Source of the DNA: Halovivax sp.
GTDB lineage: Archaea > Halobacteriota > Halobacteria > Halobacteriales > Natrialbaceae
Assembly (NCBI GenBank): GCA_007135505.1
Contig: SLIS01000218.1
Coordinates: forward strand, 1-10,530
Direction: 5' to 3'
Length of the DNA: 10,530 nucleotides
The notes under the pieces are model-generated. The model was not told the origin of the DNA. It saw nothing but the letters and a program-made list of their open reading frames with translations, and made no database searches. The position numbers were made by a program, and so were the translations under genes. This document shows positions 4,438 through 10,174 of this stretch, piece after piece; the first letter of the stretch is position 1, and each line of letters opens with the position of its first letter.

Positions 4438-6317
4438 GGCGGCTCGGCTTCGAGCTCAGCCGGGCGCTGTGCGTCCTCGACGAGTTCGTCGAGATCGGCC
4501 CCGGTGAGTTCGTTGTTGAGCAGGACGTCGATCGGGAGCGTCGGGGCGCCGTCGACGAGGTTCTCGAGGATGACGAGTCGCTCCCGGGCCCGGGACATGC
4601 CGACGTAGAAGACCCGCCGCTCGTTGTCGGTGAGGATGGGAACCGGCGAGGTCGTCTTGGTGAACTCCTCGCAGCCGGGAATGTCCGTGACGCCCGCTGC
4701 TTCCGCGTCGGCCTCGGATCGATCTTCGATGGTCGCCACCATCTGCTCGACGACCTTCTCGGTCAGGTCCGTCGCGACGAAGACGTGGTCCGCCTCGCGA
4801 CCCTTGGCGGAGTGGATCGTCCCCACCCTGACGCGGTCGGTCGGCATGCTCCGGTACTCGCCGATGGCGAAGTACGCCTTGACGGACTTCTTCTGGAAGC
4901 TCGTCACCTTCCGGAGCATGTCGGCCGCCGAGTTCGGGCCGGGCATGAACGGCACGTGGTCGTCGATGACGTCCGCGGACACGGTGAGTTCCTCCAGGTC
5001 GTCGACCTCGGCTTCCTCCTGGAGGTCGTCGATCGTATCGAAGAGCTCGTCGCGCTCGGTCGTCCCGAACGCCGAGTCCTGGAGCATGTCGGCCAGTCGC
5101 CGCGCCTGGAGCCCGTCGACGTCCCGGCCGTCCTCGATCGCCTCGACGGCGCGGACGTACTGGGTGAGCCGGTCGGTCCACATCCGCTGGTCGGTCAGGG
5201 CCGTAAACGGCACGCCCTCGGTGATGAACTCGTCGATGAACTGGAACATCTGGTAGCGCGCCCGGAAGAGCAGCATGATCGTGCCGTCGTCCTCGACGAG
5301 CGTCTGGCGAACCATCCGGACGACGTCGAGCATCGAGCCGCCCTGGTGGGCCTCGACGACGCCGCCTTCCTTGCGCGGGTTCAGATCCTTGTCCTGCCGG
5401 ACGTCGATGTGGCGAATCTCGCGGTTGACGGCGTGGAGGACGTTCGAGGGCAGTCGATAGGAGTTGGGCAGGATGACGTCCTCGTCGACCTCCTCGTCGA
5501 GTAAGAGCGCTGGATCGGCGCCCTGCCAGGAGTAGACGACCTGGTCGTCGTCGCCGGCGATCAGCACCCGCTCGACGTGGGGTTTCCACTCCTCGTAGAC
5601 GTCGTACTGCAGGGTCGTGATGTCCTGGAACTCGTCGATGACGAGGTAGTCGACGTTGGGGACCAGCGAGCGTTGCTTGACCCGCTCTAACATGTCCGCA
5701 AAGCCGATCTTGCCCTCCTGGCCCTTGTAGTTGCGCCAGGCGCGGATCGCCTCGGGGACGTCGATCCGGTCGTCGTCGCTCGGCCAGGTCGGCGTGTACT
5801 TGTTGCCCTCCTGGGCGTTCGGGTCGATATCCGGCGGGAGCCGGACCTCCTCTACGTCCCACTGGAAGGGAACGTCGTACCAGTCGGCCACCTCGCGGCT
5901 GGTTCGCTGGAGCCACTGGCTGGTCGCGATGATCTTGTTGCCGATCGTCGTCGACCGGGCCGTTCGCCGGCCGGCGCCGCTGTACTCGTCCTCGTACTCG
6001 ATGCCGAAGTCGTCACAGAAGTCCTCCTTGTCGGACTCGCCGATGACGTCGCCGCGCGAGAGGTCGAGCAGTTCGTAGGCCTTCGCGTGCATCGTACAGA
6101 CGTTGCCCTGGAGCGCGCGGGGCGACTCGTCGAGTCGCTCGGCCAGTCGCTCGCGAACCTCCTGGGCGGCTGCGCGCGTGTACGAGACGACGAGAATGTC
6201 ACGGAACGTGACGTCGTCGTCTTCGAGAATTTCTTCGACGTGGTCGAGAAGCGCCGTCGTCTTCCCGCTTCCGGGGCCGCCGAAGAGACGGGTAACCGTC
6301 GTCTCACTCGTCGTCAT
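4434..6317 (-). CDS. UvrD/Rep-family (SF1) DNA helicase
   Basis: An ATP-dependent 3'-5' DNA helicase of the UvrD/PcrA/Rep type, expected to act in repair or in clearing replication and recombination intermediates. Numbered from the ATG at 6317 (627 residues), all core motifs are present in order: I GGPGSGKTT (13-21), Ia VVSYTRAAAQEV (43-54), II VIDEFQD (226-232), III GDDDQVVYSWQGA (255-267), IV NSYRLPSN (285-292), V GTIHSAKGREADHVFV (499-514) and VI RRVFYVGMSRARERL (567-581). A GTG two codons upstream (6323) is also in frame; ATG is preferred because the TATA-like element at 6343-6349 lies at the right distance for a leaderless start there. No extra nuclease domain is visible. The protein is somewhat shorter than bacterial UvrD (about 720), with an acidic C-terminal end. 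The M24-like gene follows with a 4-bp overlap. Confidence 0.95.
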   Translation of the reverse strand: MTTSETTVTRLFGGPGSGKTTALLDHVEEILEDDDVTFRDILVVSYTRAAAQEVRERLAERLDESPRALQGNVCTMHAKAYELLDLSRGDVIGESDKEDFCDDFGIEYEDEYSGAGRRTARSTTIGNKIIATSQWLQRTSREVADWYDVPFQWDVEEVRLPPDIDPNAQEGNKYTPTWPSDDDRIDVPEAIRAWRNYKGQEGKIGFADMLERVKQRSLVPNVDYLVIDEFQDITTLQYDVYEEWKPHVERVLIAGDDDQVVYSWQGADPALLLDEEVDEDVILPNSYRLPSNVLHAVNREIRHIDVRQDKDLNPRKEGGVVEAHQGGSMLDVVRMVRQTLVEDDGTIMLLFRARYQMFQFIDEFITEGVPFTALTDQRMWTDRLTQYVRAVEAIEDGRDVDGLQARRLADMLQDSAFGTTERDELFDTIDDLQEEAEVDDLEELTVSADVIDDHVPFMPGPNSAADMLRKVTSFQKKSVKAYFAIGEYRSMPTDRVRVGTIHSAKGREADHVFVATDLTEKVVEQMVATIEDRSEADAEAAGVTDIPGCEEFTKTTSPVPILTDNERRVFYVGMSRARERLVILENLVDGAPTLPIDVLLNNELTGADLDELVEDAQRPAELEAEPP

Positions 6318-6330
6318 TGTCACCGTACAA

Positions 6331-6349
6331 GGGCGCGCCCCTCATAAGT
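6331..6349 (-). promoter_or_regulatory. Promoter of the helicase gene with a GC palindrome
   Basis: On the minus strand, CTTATGA (6349-6343) is a TATA-like element about 29 nt upstream of the ATG at 6317. Directly downstream lies the perfect 10-bp palindrome GGGCGCGCCC (6331-6340), between the TATA element and the expected transcription start. The palindrome could be an operator but could also be chance in such GC-rich DNA. Confidence 0.45.
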
Positions 6350-6401
6350 GACGTGGGTTTCCTTCGACGACGCGGCTCCTGAATTACACCCTCCGATTTC
6401 G

Positions 6402-6560
6402 TCAGGTCCCTCGGGGCGAGCGGGCGGTCCGTACCTCCGCTCCGTCACGTATTTTATCGGTACAGTCGGGACAGACCCGGGGCTCGTCGACCTCGGGTGG
6501 CGTGAAGACCCTGGCGTAGGCGTCAGTGACGAACGAACCGCAGTTCTGGCATTCCGGCAT
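6402..6560 (-). CDS. Small four-cysteine zinc-binding protein (DUF7563-like)
   Basis: A protein of 52 residues, MPECQNCGSFVTDAYARVFT at the start. It has two CxxC pairs, C4-x2-C7 and C30-x2-C33, that would bind one zinc ion. The region between them (VTDAYARVFTPPEVDEPRVC) and the tail IRDGAEVRTARSPRGT match a very conserved small haloarchaeal protein that I remember as DUF7563; the name was not checked. The first Met of a longer frame (start at 6608) is rejected because the extra 16 residues (MPIYIIPIGRERRVET) come from the AT-rich promoter region and are not part of the conserved sequence. Function unknown; such small zinc proteins may bind nucleic acid or protein partners. It lies upstream of the helicase on the same strand, but a separate helicase promoter is present. 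Confidence 0.85.
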   Translation of the reverse strand: MPECQNCGSFVTDAYARVFTPPEVDEPRVCPDCTDKIRDGAEVRTARSPRGT

Positions 6561-6590
6561 CGTCTCTACGCGCCTTTCTCTGCCAATTGG

Positions 6591-6600
6591 TATTATGTAT
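6591..6600 (-). promoter_or_regulatory. TATA-like element of the four-cysteine protein gene
   Basis: On the minus strand ATACATAATA lies about 35 nt upstream of the ATG at 6560, so a short leader of about 9 nt is predicted. The 8-bp palindrome CCAATTGG (6583-6590) directly follows it and could be an operator. Confidence 0.5.
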
Positions 6601-6615
6601 ATCGGCACTTGAACC

Positions 6616-6643
6616 AGAAAAAGTAAAATTAGTTGAAAAGAAT
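6616..6643 (-). terminator. Probable T-rich terminator of the HVO_0416-like transcript
   Basis: On the minus strand this tract reads as several runs of three to five T residues (ATTCTTTTC, AATTTTACTTTTTC). U-rich tracts of this kind end transcription in archaea. Minus-strand transcripts from the zinc-finger gene ending at 6881 would run into it after about 240 nt. The same AT-rich block could instead serve mainly as upstream promoter DNA for the next gene. Confidence 0.45.
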
Positions 6644-6725
6644 GTGTTGCCAGTTTACGTAACCGACGAGCGAACGGCGGGCGCCGTCGGCGGCCAACGC
6701 GGCCCTCGATACCCGTCGACGCGAA

Positions 6726-6890
6726 CTAGCTCTCGACCGGTTCCGGCTCTTCGATCCGTCATCGGGCGGTCCTGGCCTGTCGACCGGCCGCGGTTCTTCG
6801 GTCGGTCCCCGCTTCTCGATTGGTTCCGGTTCTTCGGTCGGTCCCGGTCAGTCCTGGCTCCTCGATCGGTCCTCGCTCCGCTATCGGTCC
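6726..6890. repeat. Degenerate 18-bp tandem repeat array
   Basis: On the minus strand about nine units follow a pattern close to GGACCGATCGAAGAGCCG. Units lie at 6873-6890, 6855-6872, a short 10-bp unit at 6845-6854, then 6827-6844, 6809-6826, 6791-6808, 6773-6790, a 29-bp irregular unit at 6744-6772, and 6726-6743. The units at 6827-6844 and 6791-6808 are identical over all 18 bases. The first unit includes the last codons and the TAG of the zinc-finger gene, so the array would form its 3' untranslated region. The 10- and 29-bp units break the codon phase, which argues against a coding repeat. Confidence 0.75.
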
Positions 6891-7063
6891 GGTACCCACC
6901 CGCAGACGGTGCAGGTCGTCGCGCCGTCGTCGTGGAGGCCACCACAGTCGGGACACTGCAACTTGCGGCGGTCGCGATCCCAGCCGCGTCGCTCGGTGGG
7001 GTGGCCGCGGTCGGTGAGAAACTGGTCGAACACGTCGTCCGCACCATCGGGAGTAGCTCCCAT
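6881..7063 (-). CDS. HVO_0416 family zinc finger protein
   Basis: A protein of 60 residues with two CPxCG-like knuckles, CPDCG (C37, C40) and CTVCG (C51, C54), that should bind a single zinc ion. The N-terminal part VFDQFLTDRGHPTERRGWDR and the spacing CPDCGGLHDDGATTCTVCGW match the haloarchaeal HVO_0416 family as I remember it. Its role is not known to me; related short zinc proteins in haloarchaea have been linked to stress, biofilm and motility phenotypes. The ATG at 7063 is supported by a TATA-like element 28 nt upstream. The gene is divergent from ubaA across about 200 bp. Its 3' end is built into the 18-bp repeat array. Confidence 0.88.
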   Translation of the reverse strand: MGATPDGADDVFDQFLTDRGHPTERRGWDRDRRKLQCPDCGGLHDDGATTCTVCGWVPDR

Positions 7064-7064
7064 A

Positions 7065-7077
7065 GGTATGCAATACC
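7065..7077. promoter_or_regulatory. Short palindrome directly before the zinc-finger start codon
   Basis: GGTAT and ATACC flank a 3-bp spacer, ending one base before the ATG at 7063 (minus strand). The site lies at the expected transcription start, where a bound protein would block initiation. Short arms make chance possible. Confidence 0.35.
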
Positions 7078-7086
7078 ATCACACGG

Positions 7087-7094
7087 TAATAAAA
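7087..7094 (-). promoter_or_regulatory. TATA-like element of the HVO_0416 family gene
   Basis: On the minus strand TTTTATTA is centred 28 nt upstream of the ATG at 7063. It is one of the best TATA matches in the window and predicts a leaderless mRNA. Confidence 0.65.
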
Positions 7095-7177
7095 CGTTGG
7101 GTGCATCCGCTCTCGCTGCGTCTCTCACGATCACTAACCTGTCCAATTCGGCAGTATTACGGGTTCTGTGGGGGTAT

Positions 7178-7209
7178 CGGCGATTCCCGGTGAGCGGCGA
7201 CGATCGCCG
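7178..7209. promoter_or_regulatory. Direct and inverted CGGCGA elements upstream of ubaA
   Basis: CGGCGA occurs at 7178-7183 and 7195-7200, and its complement TCGCCG at 7204-7209. The right pair forms a perfect inverted repeat with a 3-bp spacer (7195-7209). The block ends 24 bp before the ubaA TATA-like element, in the normal place for an upstream activator site. Confidence 0.35.
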
Positions 7210-7232
7210 TTGGCGTCGGACCCGGACCCGCG

Positions 7233-7240
7233 AACTTTTG
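7233..7240 (+). promoter_or_regulatory. TATA-like element of ubaA
   Basis: AACTTTTG is centred about 28 nt upstream of the ATG at 7265, predicting a leaderless transcript and supporting that start over upstream in-frame codons. Confidence 0.5.
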
Positions 7241-7264
7241 TCCCGCTCGGCCCAACGACGCGGT

Positions 7265-8089
7265 ATGAGCGACCTCTCGCTCGACGCGACCCAGCTCGAT
7301 CGCTACTCGCGTCACGTCATCATGGACGAGGTCGGCCCGGAGGGACAGGCGCGGCTGCTCGAGGGCTCGGTGCTAGTCGTCGGGGCCGGCGGCCTGGGCT
7401 CGCCGGTCATCCAGTACCTCGCGGCCGCTGGCGTCGGTCGACTCGGCATCGTCGACGACGACGTCGTCGAGCGCTCGAACCTCCAGCGCCAGATCGTCCA
7501 CGCGGATGCCGACGTGGGCCGACCGAAGGTCGAGAGCGCGGCCGACTACGTCGAGCGACTGAATCCGGACGTCGACGTAGAGACCTACGAGACGCGACTC
7601 GACGCCGACTCGATCGAGGCGATCGCCGACTCCTACGACGTCGTCTGCGACGCGAGCGACAACTTCGCCACCCGGTACCTCTGTAACGACTACTGCGTCC
7701 TCTCGGGCACGCCGCTCTCACACGGTGCCATCTACCGCATGGAAGGCCAGGCGATTACGGTTTCGAACGACGGCGACGGGCCGTGCTATCGCTGCCTGTT
7801 CCCCGAGGCGCCCGAGCCCGGGACGGTGCCCGACTGCGCGACGACGGGCGTCCTCGGCGTCCTCCCCGGCACGATCGGCTGCATTCAGGCCACGGAAGTC
7901 GTGAAGGTTCTCACCGGCATCGGCGACCTCCTCGACGGCCGCCTGCTCATGTACGACGCCGCCGGCATGACCGTCGAGACGGTCGACGTCCACCCCGCGC
8001 CCGACTGTCCGGTCTGTGGTGACGACCCCGCGATCGACTCGGTCGGCGACGTGACCTACGAGGAGCGGTGTACGATCCCGGCCGACTGA
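7265..8089 (+). CDS. ubaA: UbaA, E1-like SAMP-activating enzyme
   Basis: A complete ThiF/MoeB/E1-family protein of 274 residues, close in length to Haloferax volcanii UbaA. UbaA adenylates the C-terminal diglycine of the ubiquitin-like SAMP proteins. The activated SAMPs then either form isopeptide conjugates with target proteins or carry sulfur for molybdopterin synthesis and tRNA thiolation. Visible motifs: the E1 start LDRYSRHVIMDEVGPEGQ (11-28), the nucleotide-binding GAGGLGSP (40-47), VDDDVVERSNLQRQ (63-76), DASDNFATRYLCND (129-142), and the catalytic cysteine C191 in PDCATTGVLG. Four zinc-binding cysteines are present as CYRC (174, 177) and CPVC (248, 251). The start at 7265 begins right at the conserved sequence and has a TATA-like element 28 nt upstream. 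It stands alone: no SAMP or MoaE gene is adjacent. Confidence 0.95.
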   Translation: MSDLSLDATQLDRYSRHVIMDEVGPEGQARLLEGSVLVVGAGGLGSPVIQYLAAAGVGRLGIVDDDVVERSNLQRQIVHADADVGRPKVESAADYVERLNPDVDVETYETRLDADSIEAIADSYDVVCDASDNFATRYLCNDYCVLSGTPLSHGAIYRMEGQAITVSNDGDGPCYRCLFPEAPEPGTVPDCATTGVLGVLPGTIGCIQATEVVKVLTGIGDLLDGRLLMYDAAGMTVETVDVHPAPDCPVCGDDPAIDSVGDVTYEERCTIPAD

Positions 8090-8138
8090 TCGACGCGCTC
8101 GCGACCGGCCGTACCCACGTCTTCGGCCCTACCCAAGC

Positions 8139-8166
8139 CTATTCGTCCCTCGCCGCCGTAGGGTGA
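8139..8166 (+). promoter_or_regulatory. Promoter-like element and Shine-Dalgarno site of the 8171 gene
   Basis: A weak TATA-like CTATTC lies at 8139-8144. GGTGA at 8162-8166 matches the anti-Shine-Dalgarno end of archaeal 16S rRNA and stops 4 nt before the ATG at 8171, so this gene probably has a leader and uses a ribosome binding site, unlike most of its neighbours. Confidence 0.45.
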
Positions 8167-8170
8167 GCCG

Positions 8171-8479
8171 ATGAGCAAAACGGTGCGCGTCTCCCGAAAG
8201 GAGCTCTCCTCGACGGACGTCCTGCGCGAACTCGACGGGGGCAACCGCGTCCTCATCGAGGTGGATATCCTGGGGAAGACGATGCGGATGGCCATCCGCC
8301 GACAGGACGACACCTACTACTGTGACACGCCGGTGAAGCTCCTCACCTACGAAACGCGAGCGGAGATGCGCGCCTGTCTCGAGCGGTATCGACTCGCGAC
8401 GCCGGCCGGCGAGACCGCCCCGTCGGACGCCTCGGACGAGGCCGCCGATGCGACCGCCGACGAGTCCGCCGGTACGTAA
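8171..8479 (+). CDS. Conserved haloarchaeal protein of unknown function
   Basis: A soluble protein of 102 residues. The ordered part (1-75) reads MSKTVRVSRKELSSTDVLRE, then NRVLIEVDILGKTMRMAIRR and DDTYYCDTPVKLLTYETRAE, and looks like a small mixed alpha/beta domain with one Cys (C51) in a YYCDTP motif. From about residue 79 it becomes a low-complexity Ala/Asp/Ser/Glu tail typical of halophilic proteins. I recall similar haloarchaeal proteins, possibly under the label DUF8001, but cannot confirm this. No catalytic residues can be named. A good ribosome binding site (8162-8166) fixes the start. The next gene, a winged-helix regulator, starts 27 bp after its stop on the same strand, so a functional pairing is possible. 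Confidence 0.75.
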   Translation: MSKTVRVSRKELSSTDVLRELDGGNRVLIEVDILGKTMRMAIRRQDDTYYCDTPVKLLTYETRAEMRACLERYRLATPAGETAPSDASDEAADATADESAGT

Positions 8480-8482
8480 TTG
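8473..8482 (+). promoter_or_regulatory. TATA-like element of the winged-helix regulator gene
   Basis: TACGTAATTG overlaps the stop codon of the preceding gene and is centred about 29 nt upstream of the ATG at 8507. It suggests a separate leaderless transcript in addition to any read-through from upstream. Confidence 0.4.
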
Positions 8483-8506
8483 AGGCAGGCGGCCGAAGTG
8501 GTACCA

Positions 8507-8884
8507 ATGTCCGAGACGGATCGCGACATGGAGGCGCTCATGCTCGCCGACGAGCCCGCGTTTCAACGCGTCATGGAGTGCGTCTTCGGTATTCAGCCCC
8601 ACGAGAGTCGCACGTACCTTTCCCTGGTCGACCGTCCGGGATCGACGGTCGGAGAGTTGGCGAGCGCGCTCGAGCGCGACCGGAGCAACGTGAACCGGTC
8701 GCTCTCGACGCTCGTGGAGAAGGGGCTGGTCGAGCGGGAACGTCGCTTGCTCGACGGCGGCGGCTACGTCTACCAGTACTACGCGATCTCGCTCACCGAG
8801 GCGAAGGTCCTGATGCACGACGCCGTCGACGAGTGGTCCTCGCAGGTACACGATCGGATCGACCAGTTCGGGTCGGACGCCTGA
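8507..8884 (+). CDS. Winged helix-turn-helix transcriptional regulator (TrmB/MarR-like)
   Basis: A protein of 125 residues beginning MSETDRDMEALMLADEPAFQ. The DNA-binding region lies at about 34-96: ESRTYLSLVDRPGSTVGELA, then SALERDRSNVNRSLSTLVEK with the recognition helix RSNVNRSLSTL at about 59-69, GLVERERRLL, and a wing GGGYVYQYYAIS. The C-terminal helix (EAKVLMHDAVDEWSSQVHDR) probably dimerises. There is no sugar-binding or other ligand domain, so it is a stand-alone winged helix like those found in the TrmB and MarR groups; which of these is not settled by eye. The ATG at 8507 is preferred over a TTG at 8480 because the extra nine residues are not conserved-looking and a promoter element fits 8507. 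It may regulate its own unit with the upstream small gene; no operator was identified. Confidence 0.85.
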   Translation: MSETDRDMEALMLADEPAFQRVMECVFGIQPHESRTYLSLVDRPGSTVGELASALERDRSNVNRSLSTLVEKGLVERERRLLDGGGYVYQYYAISLTEAKVLMHDAVDEWSSQVHDRIDQFGSDA

Positions 8885-9011
8885 TCGACGAGAGTCGACC
8901 GATGGCCGGTTCCGGCGGCCAGCCGTCCTCGATCGCCCGCCGCGTCCGCTATCGCCCCCGTATTCCTCTCGACCGCTCTGTTCCTCTCGCTCGCCCGGCT
9001 ACTCCTCCCTC

Positions 9012-9085
9012 TCATAATCGTCTCCCCCTCGTGTGTCGCCCATGCACGACCGGGGTGGGACCATCGTTCCGTACAGCGACGGGAG
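9012..9085 (+). promoter_or_regulatory. Promoter-like element and Shine-Dalgarno site of the lipoprotein operon
   Basis: TCATAATC (9012-9019) is the only TATA-like block in the 207-bp gap and lies in a pyrimidine-rich stretch. GGGAG (9081-9085) ends 6 nt before the ATG at 9092. Together they predict a transcript with a leader of roughly 45-50 nt. The rest of the gap (8885-9010) shows only a short GC hairpin, GCCGG-TT-CCGGC at 8905-8916. Confidence 0.45.
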
Positions 9086-9091
9086 ACGTGT

Positions 9092-10171
9092 ATGTCTCCA
9101 CCACCAACGAATCCCGACCGACGACGGATGCTGTACGGCCTGGGAACCGCGGGCACGATCGTCCTCGCGGGCTGTCTCGGATCGGACGACGGGAACGACG
9201 ATGCGGCCGGCGACGACGCGGACGACGGCCCCGCTGGCGATCTCTCGAGTCTGGACCCCGCCCCCGAGGGCGACCCGCTCGGCGAGGACGACATCGCGGC
9301 ACTCGTCGCCGCGTTCGACGACCAGCCGATGAGCGACGCCCAGCACGAAATCGAGGGCGAGGAACGGACGTACACGCCCCGTCACGTCTGGAAGTGGGTG
9401 AGCGACGAGTCGCTCGTCGGATTGCACTTCGACGATCCGAACCCCGAGGACGCGACCGCACTCGATTACATCACGATCGGCCGCAAGGGACTGTTCACCG
9501 AGGAGAGTCGGCCCGACGAGGAGTTCACGCACTTCCACCAGCACACCGCCGACGGGTGGGAGGCCGGCCACGGCGGCACCGTCGGTGACGAGGGCTACTG
9601 GCTGACCCACATCGCGGTTCGGGAGATCGAGTATCCCTTCCACGCCGAACCGATCGGCCCGCAGGTCGACTACGGGTTCATGCCGACGCCGCCCGAGGAG
9701 AGCAGCGAGGGACACGACGCCGACTGGGAGGCGCCCGACGGCGGCGAGGGCGACCTCTCCACCGAGGACCGCGACGAACTGATCGACCTCTTCGACGACG
9801 AGTGGACGAACGAGGCCCAGCAGGAGGTCGACGGTCGCACGCCGGCTCACGTCTGGAAGTGGGTGAGCGAGGACGTCCTCCTCTTCATGCACTTCGACGA
9901 CCCGGCCGTCGAAGACGCCGAGAACCTGCTGTACTTCGGCATCGGCGTCCGCGGACAGTTCACCGCCGAAGACGTGCCCGCCGGACAGACCGACGACTTC
10001 ACGCACTTTCACAAGTGGGAAGCCGACAGCTGGGAGGCCGGCCACGGCGGGCAGGACCCCGACCAGCACGGCTTCTGGCTCGTCCACCACGCCGCCCGCG
10101 ATCACGAGATGCCGTGGGGCGAGGTCACGGTCGGCATCGATCGCGACTTCATGCCGACGCCCCCGGAGTGA
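9092..10171 (+). CDS. Tat lipoprotein with two tandem copies of a His-rich domain, function unknown
   Basis: A protein of 359 residues. It carries a twin-arginine signal (RRR at 10-12) and a lipobox LAGC with Cys28, then an acidic linker to about residue 64. Two copies of one domain follow, residues 65-201 and 225-359, roughly half identical by eye. Each copy has HVWKWVS (98-104; 253-259), HFDDP (112-116; 267-271), FTHFH (145-149; 303-307), WEAGHGG (156-162; 314-320), an aromatic-WL-x-H segment (GYWLTH; GFWLVH) and FMPTPPE at the end. The conserved His, Asp and Trp residues suggest a metal or cofactor site, but I cannot assign a known fold. I recall similar single- or multi-copy proteins in other haloarchaea. 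It is expected on the outer membrane face. The next gene, also a lipoprotein, begins 3 bp after its stop. Confidence 0.85.
   Translation: MSPPPTNPDRRRMLYGLGTAGTIVLAGCLGSDDGNDDAAGDDADDGPAGDLSSLDPAPEGDPLGEDDIAALVAAFDDQPMSDAQHEIEGEERTYTPRHVWKWVSDESLVGLHFDDPNPEDATALDYITIGRKGLFTEESRPDEEFTHFHQHTADGWEAGHGGTVGDEGYWLTHIAVREIEYPFHAEPIGPQVDYGFMPTPPEESSEGHDADWEAPDGGEGDLSTEDRDELIDLFDDEWTNEAQQEVDGRTPAHVWKWVSEDVLLFMHFDDPAVEDAENLLYFGIGVRGQFTAEDVPAGQTDDFTHFHKWEADSWEAGHGGQDPDQHGFWLVHHAARDHEMPWGEVTVGIDRDFMPTPPE
9284..10168 (+). repeat. Intragenic domain duplication in the lipoprotein gene
   Basis: The two coding halves lie at 9284-9694 and 9764-10168. They share exact DNA blocks, including 24 identical bases at 9382-9405 and 9847-9870 (encoding the HVWKWVS region) and about 20 identical bases over the WEAGHGG codons. 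The linker between them (9695-9763) encodes an acidic spacer. Confidence 0.8.
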
Positions 10172-10174
10172 CGG

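Larger units (their letters stand above)
6561..6880. other. Intergenic region between the two small zinc-protein genes
   Basis: This 320-nt stretch contains the promoter of the four-Cys protein gene (6591-6600), a strongly AT-rich block (6580-6660) and an 18-bp degenerate repeat array (6726-6890) that reaches back into the next gene. A long plus-strand open frame crosses it and continues in frame into ubaA; I do not regard the upstream part as coding because it lacks family-like sequence and a promoter-supported start exists at 7265. Confidence 0.7.

Noticed and set aside
6402..6560. Frameshifted or truncated larger zinc-finger gene
   Set aside because: The 52-residue protein is complete with both CxxC pairs and matches the usual size of its family.
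6726..6890. CRISPR array
   Set aside because: Units are 18 bp, contiguous and degenerate, with no unique spacers and no cas genes nearby.
6587..7264. N-terminal extension of ubaA of about 226 residues
   Set aside because: The extension covers a repeat array, an antisense zinc-finger gene and two promoters. Known UbaA proteins begin at the SLDATQLDRYSRH region, and a TATA-like element precedes the ATG at 7265.
8905..8916. Intrinsic terminator after the winged-helix gene
   Set aside because: The GC hairpin has only a 2-nt loop and no T-run follows it; archaeal termination relies on T-rich tracts.
8999..10105. 368-residue minus-strand open frame opposite the duplicated lipoprotein
   Set aside because: It looks regular and even duplicated, but this mirrors the internal duplication of the real gene. 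The plus strand has a signal peptide, a ribosome binding site and conserved motifs.
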